From Candidatus Harrisonbacteria bacterium RIFCSPLOWO2_01_FULL_44_18 (GTDB taxonomy: Bacteria > Patescibacteriota > Minisyncoccia > UBA6257 > WO2-44-18): DNA of 54,459 nt. The notes beneath the pieces are model-generated. The model saw only the letters and a program-made list of their open reading frames with translations, searched no databases and was not told the DNA's origin. A program made the position numbers and the translations under genes. Location of the stretch: NCBI GenBank assembly GCA_001817915.1, contig MHJJ01000008.1, positions 1 through 54,459 on the forward strand, given 5' to 3'. Shown here piece after piece: positions 8,233-16,569 of this stretch (the first letter of the stretch is position 1; each line of letters starts with the position of its first letter).

Positions 8233-9507
8233 TCATCTGACCGCGCGTTTTTTCTTTTTATCACCTGCCGGATACACTGATACTTTCCCAGTGCGGAAAT
8301 CCGCTAAAACAGTAGTGAATGTTTTGGTTTCGGATTTTCCGGAGAGCGGCTGCCTTAACAACATTGTCCAAGTTTTTAAAGCTTCTTTGGGCGATGTTTG
8401 ATTAGAACCCATCTCAAAAATACATCCAGCCCGCGTTGCGAGAGATTTTCTCGTATCCGCAAGGCGCGACAAGGAAGCTGTAGCTTGAGCTACAGCGACG
8501 CAGTCACAACGCAGCGGGACGAGAAAATCGCCGCAACCCGTATGGGATATGGCCAATTTCCGCAATACCGGCGTCAGCTCCTCCTTAGAGTGCAATAAGC
8601 ACACTTTCGTCGTCGCTCCTTGGTCTTGTGGAAATTGGCTCATATCGCGAGCGGAGGTATTTTTGAGATGGGTTCTAGTTAAATTTTCTTGGGCGATTTT
8701 TAGCCGATAAAAACTGCCGTCCTCCTTCTTCCTTCTTCCTTCTTCTTTCTTCTTTTCTCTAAATAATCCGTGAATATAATGATTGCTGTGGCAAAAAGAC
8801 TCACCGGATTTTATTTCTAAAACGCTTGTTTGGCCAAGATATTTTTCAACTGAAACTATCCTTTTGGAAACGGCTTCGCCAAACAAATAATGAAATCCGG
8901 AAGCGCTTTTATTCGCGCGCAAAAAACTCAAGGATTCTTTTAAATTTTTGCTTTCCAAAAGCCGCCTTGCCTCAAAATATCGCGGCGCGCTTTTTAAATC
9001 CACTCGCCGTCCGGAAACCGCGTCCACTGAAAAAAATAGGCCATTATTATTCCAATTAAAAGCGTTGCCGGCCAATTCGCCAAAATAAGCGAAGGATGAA
9101 TATCTGAAATTTTTCTTTCTGTTTCTATAATGAAGCAAGGCGCAGCTCTTCATCGAACGCCATTTATCTTCGTCTTCATTATGAATAATGAAACGATATC
9201 GCGGGCCATTCACGGCTCCGGATGTGCAGCCGGAAAATTTATCCAGTATCTCCGGACAATTTTCTAAAAATAAATCTTGAAAATCAACGCCGGCTCCCAA
9301 AGCCATCCCGCGAAGTTCTTCCAAGTAATCGCCGTATCCGGTCCGCAATTTATTAAATAAAAAAAGCAGCAAGGAGCGGCGCTTTTTCTTGGCGGATAAA
9401 AGCAGTTTTTTGTCCCGCCTTAAGAGTTGTTTTATATACTCCGCGCCAGTTTGGCCTATCTTATAACCATTATCAAAATAGGAACCGGCCAGAATAAGCT
9501 GTGTCAC
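8233..9507 (-). CDS. C45-family peptidase/acyltransferase-like protein with an in-frame inverted-repeat insert
   Basis: LEELRGMALGAGVDFQDLFLENC..CTSGAVNGPRYRFIIHNEDEDKW...SFAYFGELAGNAFNWNNNGLFFSVDAV. Confidence 0.7.
   Translation of the reverse strand: MTQLILAGSYFDNGYKIGQTGAEYIKQLLRRDKKLLLSAKKKRRSLLLFLFNKLRTGYGDYLEELRGMALGAGVDFQDLFLENCPEILDKFSGCTSGAVNGPRYRFIIHNEDEDKWRSMKSCALLHYRNRKKNFRYSSFAYFGELAGNAFNWNNNGLFFSVDAVSGRRVDLKSAPRYFEARRLLESKNLKESLSFLRANKSASGFHYLFGEAVSKRIVSVEKYLGQTSVLEIKSGESFCHSNHYIHGLFREKKKEEGRRKKEDGSFYRLKIAQENLTRTHLKNTSARDMSQFPQDQGATTKVCLLHSKEELTPVLRKLAISHTGCGDFLVPLRCDCVAVAQATASLSRLADTRKSLATRAGCIFEMGSNQTSPKEALKTWTMLLRQPLSGKSETKTFTTVLADFRTGKVSVYPAGDKKKKRAVR
8403..8677. mobile_element. 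275-bp MITE-like element inside the C45-family gene
   Basis: Perfect 21-bp inverted termini TAGAACCCATCTCAAAAATAC / GTATTTTTGAGATGGGTTCTA. Confidence 0.8.
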
Positions 9508-9533
9508 GGAAATTAGTTGTTAGTTGTTAGTTG

Positions 9534-10442
9534 TTAGATTTTTAGATATCGCCGAATGGCGATCGAACTGGAAACCACGCCCAAGAATATACCGAACAAT
9601 AATTGATAACCTAAAATGCCGATGATGTGTGAATAAAAATATCCCTGCAAATTCATTTCCGGAATAAAAACCTGAATATAAGGAGAAGCCAAGGCGATTA
9701 CCGGCGCGGCGATTATTAAACTCGCGAATGCCCCCGCTAAGCCATAGATGATGCCGACCACTATGTACGGGCCGTTAATAAAAACATTTGACGCGCCCAC
9801 TAGCCGCATAATTCCGATTTCCTCGCGATTGGAATAAATAGCCAGTCTGATTGTGTTGAAGGTTATCAAGGCGGCAACAATAGCCAAAACCACAGTCAGC
9901 GACAAGCCGACGGTTTCAAAAGTATCGGCGATTTTGACCAATCGGTCAATCGCTAATTTATTCTGCCCGTAAGTAACTTTTTCTATAATGTTCGCTAAAC
10001 CCTCGTTTTCCAAATAAGAAGCGATCACCGAGTACTCTTCCGGATTCTTTGCCTTCACGTTCAAAGAGGCCAGCAAGGGGTTGTCTCCCAATTCCCCGAG
10101 CGCCTTGGAAATAGTAAGATCGCTCTCGTGTTTTTGTTTAAAAATCGTCAAAGCCTTATCGCGCGAAATGTATTCCACTTTTTTAACTTCCGCTAAACTT
10201 TCCAAAGCTTGCTCAAGCTTCAAAATATCATCCTCGGGGGCGGTAGATTTAAAATAAACGCTGATATCAATTTTATCTTCCAGAGTAACAATGGCGGTTC
10301 TAGCCAAAACGCCAAAAACAATCAGCCCCTCCAAAACCAGAAGCGCCAAAACCATTATCACGATGGTGGCAACCGAAAGCCACCCATTGCGCCAAAAACT
10401 TTGAAAACCGTATTTAATTATTCTGTATAAAGTGGTGGCCAT
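9534..10442 (-). CDS. ftsX: Cell division protein FtsX
   Basis: ABC permease topology, adjacent to and overlapping ftsE; VGASNVFINGPYIVVGIIYGLAGA. Confidence 0.92.
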   Translation of the reverse strand: MATTLYRIIKYGFQSFWRNGWLSVATIVIMVLALLVLEGLIVFGVLARTAIVTLEDKIDISVYFKSTAPEDDILKLEQALESLAEVKKVEYISRDKALTIFKQKHESDLTISKALGELGDNPLLASLNVKAKNPEEYSVIASYLENEGLANIIEKVTYGQNKLAIDRLVKIADTFETVGLSLTVVLAIVAALITFNTIRLAIYSNREEIGIMRLVGASNVFINGPYIVVGIIYGLAGAFASLIIAAPVIALASPYIQVFIPEMNLQGYFYSHIIGILGYQLLFGIFLGVVSSSIAIRRYLKI

Positions 10443-11125
10443 TATACCAAAAAATATTTCCCCTTCTCTTCATCTCTCACCAAACGGCCGTCGGAAATCG
10501 TGATAACTCTTTTCTCAAGACGGTTAACGATGTGTTTATTGTGGGTGGCTAAAATCACAGTCGTTCCCAACTCATTAATTTTTAAAAGCAGGCGAACAAT
10601 TTCTTCGGTGTTGGCGTCGTCTAAATTGCCAGTCGGCTCATCTGCCACGAGGACCGACGGCCTATGAATCATTGCCCTGGCAATAGCCACTCTTTGCTTT
10701 TCGCCGCCGGAAAGTTCGTGAGGAAAATTATTCTTCTTATCCGCTAATCCTACCATATCCAAAACCTGCGGCACTAATTCTTCTATTTCCCACTGTTGCC
10801 GCCCCTCGACTTCTAAAGCAAAAGCCACGTTCTCGTAAGCGGTTTTAGTTGGCAATAATTTAAAATCCTGAAACACAATGCCGATCTGGCGCCTCAACTG
10901 CGGCAAATCCTTTGGTTTTAGTTTATTAACCTCCCAAGAACCGAAAATTACCCGTCCCCGGCTTGGCTTCTCTTCGCCGATCAAAAGCTTAATGATTGTT
11001 GACTTGCCGGCGCCGGATTTCCCGACAATGGAAACAAATTCGGTCGGATTAATCTTCAAGTCCACATCCTCAAGAGCCGTCGAATGGTCATTGTAAATTT
11101 TTGATACGTTTTGAAAGGCAATCAT
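10442..11125 (-). CDS. ftsE: Cell division ATP-binding protein FtsE
   Basis: GKSGAGKSTIIKLL, LSGGEKQRVAIARAMIHRPSVLVADEPTGNLD. Confidence 0.95.
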   Translation of the reverse strand: MIAFQNVSKIYNDHSTALEDVDLKINPTEFVSIVGKSGAGKSTIIKLLIGEEKPSRGRVIFGSWEVNKLKPKDLPQLRRQIGIVFQDFKLLPTKTAYENVAFALEVEGRQQWEIEELVPQVLDMVGLADKKNNFPHELSGGEKQRVAIARAMIHRPSVLVADEPTGNLDDANTEEIVRLLLKINELGTTVILATHNKHIVNRLEKRVITISDGRLVRDEEKGKYFLV

Positions 11126-11325
11126 ATTTGACCGATACGAAACTACAAATTATTATCCGAATCTACAAATTTAGGACATTTGATGTCCCAAATATTTATC
11201 TAGCCACTAGCCACTAAGGGAGTTCGTTAGCCACTAGTAGTTAGCCACTAGAAATTATATTTCATTCTAGTCGCTAATCACTAGTCGCTAGCTACTAACT
11301 TTAGTCGCTAGTCGCTAACCACTTT

Positions 11326-12051
11326 CTATAATTGTAACTCAGCTTCGATGAATTTATCCAGACCGCCCTCCAAAACCTTGTCCGGCTGATGGGAAACAAC
11401 ATTGGTACGATGATCCTTAACTTGCTGATAAGGATGGAGCACGTAAGAACGTATTTGATTTCCCCATTCCGGTTTTACAACGGTTCGCAAATTCTTTAAT
11501 TCTTTTTCCTGACGCTCCTGCATCAAATGAGAAAGCTTTGTCTTTAAAAGCGCCAGGGCTTTTTCTCTATTTTGCGGCTGCGATCTTTCCGACTGCGAAG
11601 CGGCGCTTAAACCGGTCGGCAAATGAACAACGCGGACGGCTGTTTCCCGCTTATTCACATTCTGGCCTCCGGGCCCGCTGGAACGCGAAAATTCTACCCT
11701 TAAATCTTCCGGCGGAATAACAATGTTTTTTAATTCAAGTTCCGGCAGTTCCGGCAAAACCTCAATCAAAGCAAACGAAGTGTGCCTTAGCTGCTTGGAA
11801 TCGAACGGAGAAATTCTAACCAAACGATGCACCCCCTGCTCGTTTTTCAAACTGCCGTAAGCATATTCTCCTCGTATATCTATGGCGCGCTCATCTACCA
11901 ATGATACTTTCCAATTTCGCTTTTGGGCATATTTGATGTACATTTTCAACAACATATTTGCCCAATCTTTGGCATCCTCGCCGCCCACGCCGGGAAAAAT
12001 AGAAATATGCGCGTGGCCTTTATCGTATTTTCCTGTGAGTGATTTAAACAT
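11326..12051 (-). CDS. prfB: Class I release factor, RF2-like, lacking the N-terminal domain
   Basis: GGEDAKDWANMLLKMY, RISPFDS (SPF motif), SSGPGGQNVNKRETAVRVVHLPTG, IRSYVLHPYQQVKDHRT; 241 aa only. Confidence 0.85.
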   Translation of the reverse strand: MFKSLTGKYDKGHAHISIFPGVGGEDAKDWANMLLKMYIKYAQKRNWKVSLVDERAIDIRGEYAYGSLKNEQGVHRLVRISPFDSKQLRHTSFALIEVLPELPELELKNIVIPPEDLRVEFSRSSGPGGQNVNKRETAVRVVHLPTGLSAASQSERSQPQNREKALALLKTKLSHLMQERQEKELKNLRTVVKPEWGNQIRSYVLHPYQQVKDHRTNVVSHQPDKVLEGGLDKFIEAELQL

Positions 12052-12541
12052 ATAGATCTTTGTTCAAATTTTTTCTGTACACCAAATCTTCTCCGGCACC
12101 TCTATTATAGAGGTCGGTTTTTGTAACAATTTGATAATGATGTGTCAAAAGAAAATATTTGATCTGCCAATTTTTTACCTTTGCGTCACATAAAACAAGT
12201 TTAGAGTTGAATTCTTTAGTACCTTCAATTTCTGTATTCCTTAATAAAAAACTGGCGATATGCCTGCCTCTTTTATCGGGGCGAACGGTTAGATTCTTAA
12301 TTTCAAGCGCTTCTGCGCGCTTTTTATGCCGTTGATACACGCTAACGCCCACTACTTCATGACCATCAATTGCCACTAGGGCGCGCTTAGATTCTTTTTT
12401 TAATTCTTGATACGTTTTTTGCGCCCAATCGGAGAAATCCGGATAATCAACCCGAGGAATCCATAACCTAGGCCCCAAAAGGTAATTTACTATCTCATCC
12501 AACCTCGATATCGGATATTCATTTGTAAATAAAAAATTCAT
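12044..12541 (-). CDS. GNAT-like acetyltransferase
   Basis: LEIKNLTVRPDKRGRHIASFLLRNTE. Confidence 0.65.
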   Translation of the reverse strand: MNFLFTNEYPISRLDEIVNYLLGPRLWIPRVDYPDFSDWAQKTYQELKKESKRALVAIDGHEVVGVSVYQRHKKRAEALEIKNLTVRPDKRGRHIASFLLRNTEIEGTKEFNSKLVLCDAKVKNWQIKYFLLTHHYQIVTKTDLYNRGAGEDLVYRKNLNKDLYV

Positions 12542-12561
12542 TTCAGTTGTCTTTCCAGTTA

Positions 12562-12589
12562 CCTTTCAATAATGTAAAGTATTGAAAGG
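12562..12589. promoter_or_regulatory. Palindrome, copy 1, flanking the TrpR-like gene
   Basis: CCTTTCAATA-atgtaaag-TATTGAAAGG. Confidence 0.7.
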
Positions 12590-12629
12590 TAAAGATATTA
12601 CAAAAATTTCTATCTTCCTTGTCTGCTTT

Positions 12630-13058
12630 TTAAAAGAAAATTCTCACCGTCGAGCTATGGCTATAGTCCGAGGTTCGCCCTTTAGGGTGCGCTGATTTTG
12701 CCTTTTTCAATTCTAAAACTATTCGCTTATCTAACGCCCTAATCAATTGTAAATAACCGTCGTTATTTTTCATTATATTATTGCGCACAAAACTTATGGT
12801 AACCGAAGAAACTTTGATCGCGCTGCTAATTTCCGGGTAGCTCAATCCCTGTTCTAATAGCACGGCTATCGCCAAGCGCTTAGCCAGCATTAATTTTTCG
12901 GTTTTAGTGAATATGCTCTCGAATAAACCCTTTATATCTTTTTCTGATTTTGGATCGCGAAAAGCAGAAATAAGCTGATCCAAAATTGCCTCATGAATTT
13001 CTACATCTAATCTATTTCTTGAAACTTTGGACATGTAAACAATTATAACTGTTGTCAA
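12630..13058 (-). CDS. TrpR-like (YerC/YecD family) DNA-binding protein
   Basis: LFESIFTKTEKLMLAKRLAIAVLLEQGLSYPEISSAIKVSSVTISFVRN. Confidence 0.85.
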   Translation of the reverse strand: MTTVIIVYMSKVSRNRLDVEIHEAILDQLISAFRDPKSEKDIKGLFESIFTKTEKLMLAKRLAIAVLLEQGLSYPEISSAIKVSSVTISFVRNNIMKNNDGYLQLIRALDKRIVLELKKAKSAHPKGRTSDYSHSSTVRIFF

Positions 13059-13071
13059 TCAATTTGGTCAA

Positions 13072-13098
13072 CTTTCAATAATGTAAAGTATTGAAAGG
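13072..13098. promoter_or_regulatory. Palindrome, copy 2, upstream of the TrpR-like gene
   Basis: CTTTCAATAATGTAAAGTATTGAAAGG; about 30 nt identical to copy 1. Confidence 0.7.
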
Positions 13099-13240
13099 TA
13101 ACGAATTAAATATTAAATTATAAGGCGGCGCAGGTGTCTGCGGTTAAATCGGCGGATCGCTGAATTTGACATTCTGCGTGTTTTAATATATCATCTTGAG
13201 AGTACGTTAACAAATCAACCCCGTTAGAAAGGAGGGTAGG

Positions 13241-14479
13241 ATGCTTTTGATTGCTAGTGTAGTTGCCGGTGTGGTGGTTGTTGTGATTGTTACGCTTGTT
13301 GTTTTAAAATATCTGCCCGTGAAATATACAACCCTCATAGAGGGTGTATTTGACCGAAAAGAGGATAGCTCGGATTTTTATAAGGAAGTTATCGCTTTTT
13401 GGTTCGATAATGAGTGCCGTGAGTGTTTTGAGAAAAATCCAGGAGGCAAAGTCCTTTATAACCAATGTCATACGTCTGTTCCCGCAGGGGCAGTCAATCT
13501 TAATCCTGAAATTGAACCGCAGAATGGCGATTCCATAAAGATTATTGCCCGGCAAACTATCTTTGGCCGTATTGTCGCGTACGAACTCATTCGAACAAAT
13601 TTCGCTGAAGAGTTTGCGGTACGACAGTTGCAAAAAGAAGTTTCCGAAAATGAGGCATATCAAGATGCTTACGACCGCCGCGAAGCCATGAGACGTAGAC
13701 TTAGCCTTGAAGAGTACCGCCAGGCAAAAAAAAATGAAAAAATACAATACGCGGCTGAACGACTTAAGCTCTCGCGAGAAGAAGTAATTGAACATGAATA
13801 TGATAAGCTCCCCCAATTTACACTATCCATTGTTAGAAAATTAATAAAGGAACTTGGTCGTAAACCAACAAAAGATGAGATGTCGGCTGAACTAAAAAGA
13901 AATAGAGAGGAGATGGCAGAGAGTGCCAGATCAATCCCCGTCAAAGACCACGATGGTATGTGTGCAGAATATATGTTCGGTAACCCAGATCTACATCAAG
14001 AATACATAGCAACCGGCACATCATCAAATCAGGAATTCACCGAGCACTTGGCCGAATGCCAAGATTGCTTATCGCAATTGACTGAGGCGAGAGAAAGATT
14101 TTTAAAATCTGCCGGACCGGATTGTCTGACCGCTGATGAACGTGGCGCTATCAGAACAAGCGGCCTCGAACCAAAAAATCGAAAAGATCATATCGCTAGA
14201 TGCTTTCATTGCTATATCGTCTTTAGCCAATGCAAGGAAAAACATCTTTCTGGTCAGCCAGGATCAGAATGTTTCACTAAGGATAACCTACATACCGTAC
14301 ATTCCGTAGGCGAAATTCCTGAAATGCGCGAGGCGCATCTGGAAAATTGTCTCCGATGCCAAATACAAACGAGTGAACATAGGAATGCCTATATTGATAA
14401 GATAATTCCTCCGCCCAAATTACCGAAAATAAGGCTCAAGAGCATCAGAACCAAATACAAGAACCAAACGACCGTCTAA
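13241..14479 (+). CDS. Membrane-anchored protein with repeated Cys/His (anti-sigma-type zinc-finger-like) modules
   Basis: SD GAAAGGAGG; N-terminal TM; HLAECQDCL, HIARCFHCYI, HLENCLRCQI repeated H-x3-C-x2-C. Confidence 0.65.
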   Translation: MLLIASVVAGVVVVVIVTLVVLKYLPVKYTTLIEGVFDRKEDSSDFYKEVIAFWFDNECRECFEKNPGGKVLYNQCHTSVPAGAVNLNPEIEPQNGDSIKIIARQTIFGRIVAYELIRTNFAEEFAVRQLQKEVSENEAYQDAYDRREAMRRRLSLEEYRQAKKNEKIQYAAERLKLSREEVIEHEYDKLPQFTLSIVRKLIKELGRKPTKDEMSAELKRNREEMAESARSIPVKDHDGMCAEYMFGNPDLHQEYIATGTSSNQEFTEHLAECQDCLSQLTEARERFLKSAGPDCLTADERGAIRTSGLEPKNRKDHIARCFHCYIVFSQCKEKHLSGQPGSECFTKDNLHTVHSVGEIPEMREAHLENCLRCQIQTSEHRNAYIDKIIPPPKLPKIRLKSIRTKYKNQTTV

Positions 14480-14494
14480 TCGGTCGTTTTTTTT
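14466..14494 (+). terminator. Rho-independent terminator
   Basis: AAACGACCG-tctaat-CGGTCGTTTTTTTT. Confidence 0.9.
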
Positions 14495-14511
14495 ACAGAT
14501 GTAAATAAAAA

Positions 14512-14847
14512 TTATCCCGACAGCATACTTCGCGCCTCCTGTTCAATTTCTGGTAGCAACATCTTTAAATCTTCCTTCGTTGCCTTTTTCCATATCTCCC
14601 ATGCATGATAACCCGGTCCATGTTGCTCAGAAGGCGAGGCGCCAACTTGATGAAAGGGATTTAATCCCGCTTTTTTAAGTACAGACTCAATAGCCCAATT
14701 GTATGTCCGACACTCCTCTTGTGATTTTCCTTCAAATCCTATCATAAAATTCTTATCACCGCGAGGTTCAACTATTCTTAACTCAACCTTTTGGGCAACT
14801 TCTTTATTTTCAGGTTTAAATTTTTCAGACATAGAATTATGTGACAA
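14512..14847 (-). CDS. Hypothetical protein (putative cassette ORF)
   Basis: ORF; likely start at MSEKFKPENK (about 14832). Confidence 0.55.
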   Translation of the reverse strand: MSHNSMSEKFKPENKEVAQKVELRIVEPRGDKNFMIGFEGKSQEECRTYNWAIESVLKKAGLNPFHQVGASPSEQHGPGYHAWEIWKKATKEDLKMLLPEIEQEARSMLSG

Positions 14848-14872
14848 AAGAATAATCTTTATTTTTTATTTC

Positions 14873-14960
14873 CGATAACGTATGCGGATAAACGAAGTTG
14901 CCGAAGGCAATTTGGGCGAAGGGCGAGCCGAGCCCTGAGCCGTTTATCCGCTGTTATGTG
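14873..14960 (-). other. attC-like recombination site (a)
   Basis: Minus strand: CACATAAC-A-GCGGATAAACG ... CGTTTATCCGC-ATAC-GTTAT; R and L arms with asymmetric spacers and an internal stem. Confidence 0.6.
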
Positions 14961-15038
14961 CCCCGAGTGTAGCGTAGCGGAACGAGAGCGCAGCGTGGTT
15001 CGGAGCATTAGCGAGAAAGTCGGGCGAAGGCGCCGTAT

Positions 15039-15593
15039 CTATCGGGCAAGAATCAAACCACCCAAGAAATCATGAGTAAAAACAACTTCTTTTTTGAACA
15101 GAATTTTTTCATGTCCCTCAAATTTTGTAATATCACCATTCCATTCGCAAGAATATTCCCAATCACCATCAGAAAAACTTTTTGGACCGCGAGGTTGGAA
15201 ATCCTCTTGTTTTTCACCAGCAGATAAAACCTTTTTGAGAAAATCAAAAGTTTCATGAGCAAATTTAGTATCATTTTGGAATTTTTCAGTCATTCCACCA
15301 CCATAAATTTGCGTCCAAAAAGGCTTTTGATTATGTCAAACAACCTCGCGTCCCCACGATTGAAAAAATCCTGTGTAGCTATCTTTGTAATACCAGCCGC
15401 CCTCTTTAAATTCTAATTCTTTGAAACCGGCTTCTTCGAGATCAACTTCTTGACCACCACCTGCATAAGTATTGAGGGCGGCTTTTCCTAAAAAGCGGTT
15501 TAATTCTTGCAGCAATTTTTTATCTATCATAAGTCTATTATTGATAAGAAAGTTATAAACGTTGTGTTTGTAGGCGCCGTAGCCTGATTGCAT
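15039..15593 (-). pseudogene. DUF5680-like protein interrupted by one in-frame TGA (ORF segments 15336-15593 and 15039-15293)
   Basis: FKEGGWYYKDSYTGFFQSWGREVV-[TGA]-HNQKPFWTQIYGGGM...FQPRGPKSFSDGDWEYSCEWNGDITKFEGHEKILFKKEVVFTHDFLGGLI; exactly 14 codons separate the TGA from the next ATG. Confidence 0.75.
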
Positions 15594-15722
15594 ATAACGT
15601 TCAAGTGTATGCGAAGTTTTTACGGAATGAAATGGAGTAAAAATTTGGGTGAAGGGCTGGCATAATTCCTTAATTTAATTCAATAGCGTGCCAGCCCTGA
15701 ACCGCATACACTTTGTTATGTG
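15591..15722 (-). other. attC-like recombination site (b)
   Basis: Minus strand: CACATAAC-aaa-GTGTATGCG ... CGCATACAC-ttgaac-GTTATATG; inner TTCAGGGCTGGC/GCCAGCCCTTCACCCAAATT resembles site (a). Confidence 0.6.
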
Positions 15723-15785
15723 ATGTAGCCAGAAATTTCTTTTCCTTATTGTTATTTGGCAATTTATTTTATCCACGCATCCTAA

Positions 15786-16049
15786 TTATTTATTTTTGGA
15801 AGCTACGCGCTTTTTTAATTCATCAAGCAACTCAACTCCCTTTGTACTTTCTTTATCGGTGTCGGCTAAATGAGCCTCTAATTTTTTGGCAATTTCAGGA
15901 TCAAGCGCTTGAAGAATTTTCCATAATGCATCTTCGTAATCACTACTATCATTGAACAACAGACTTTTATAAGCAGCTAACAATGCGCGGTCGACGTCGG
16001 GAATATTTTTTTCCTTTTCGGTTTCAAATCCCTGTTCCGGTGATCTCAT
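15786..16049 (-). CDS. Hypothetical protein (putative cassette ORF)
   Basis: 87-aa ORF between attC-like sites. Confidence 0.55.
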   Translation of the reverse strand: MRSPEQGFETEKEKNIPDVDRALLAAYKSLLFNDSSDYEDALWKILQALDPEIAKKLEAHLADTDKESTKGVELLDELKKRVASKNK

Positions 16050-16279
16050 AGTTATATTGGTTAAATTATTAAACTGACTAAATTATATTACAAGCTATGT
16101 TCGACCTGAAATAAATTGCCAAAAAAAACTTAAAAAATAATAAAGAAATTTCTGGCTATTTCACATAACTCGTTTTTATGCGAATTGAATGCATAATATC
16201 GATCTTTTGTTGCGTATTATACGAACTTTCGGTCAAACTTGTCCTGAACAAAGCCGAAAGAAGCCGGAAAGTCTAATTT

Positions 16280-16320
16280 TGGAGCCGATGGTCGGATTTG
16301 AACCGACGGCCTGCTGTTTA
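16280..16320 (-). tRNA. tRNA 3' half (Thr-like), broken in the anticodon loop
   Basis: TAA-ACAGC-AGGCC-GTCGG-TTCAAAT-CCGAC-CATCGGC-TCCA, no adjacent 5' half. Confidence 0.75.
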
Positions 16321-16324
16321 TCCC

Positions 16325-16385
16325 GATGCTCTAAAAATTTTCTAAGTCATCCAACTGAGCTAAGATGACAAAATTTTAGAGCATC
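16325..16385. repeat. Nested palindrome containing a tRNA D-arm-like fragment
   Basis: GATGCTCTAAAAATTTT...AAAATTTTAGAGCATC with inner GTCATC-caactgagctaa-GATGAC. Confidence 0.8.
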
Positions 16386-16447
16386 GAGGACTCTCGATAT
16401 TTTAAAATATCGGAGCGAAAGAGTTGTCCCGATTGTTGAAAACCAAG

Positions 16448-16520
16448 AGCCGCCTCGGAGATTCGAACTCCGGACCTTCACTTTACGAAAGTGTTGCTCT
16501 ACCAACTGAGCTAAGGCGGC
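16448..16520 (-). tRNA. tRNA-Thr (CGT)
   Basis: Acceptor GCCGCCT/AGGCGGC, anticodon loop TTCGTAA, T arm CCGGAGTTCGAATCTCCG. Confidence 0.88.
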
Positions 16521-16569
16521 TCTTGGTTTTCAACTAACAATCGGGGATCCTCGATGGCCTTACTATCGG

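Noticed and set aside
13304-13816. 170-aa minus-strand ORF
   Set aside because: Antisense to the zinc-module protein, which has its own SD and terminator.
15039-15593. Genome-wide UGA recoding
   Set aside because: TGA terminates other genes in the window (e.g. 22243-24603, 24661-25307) and an RF2-like gene is present, so a single-site explanation is more likely.
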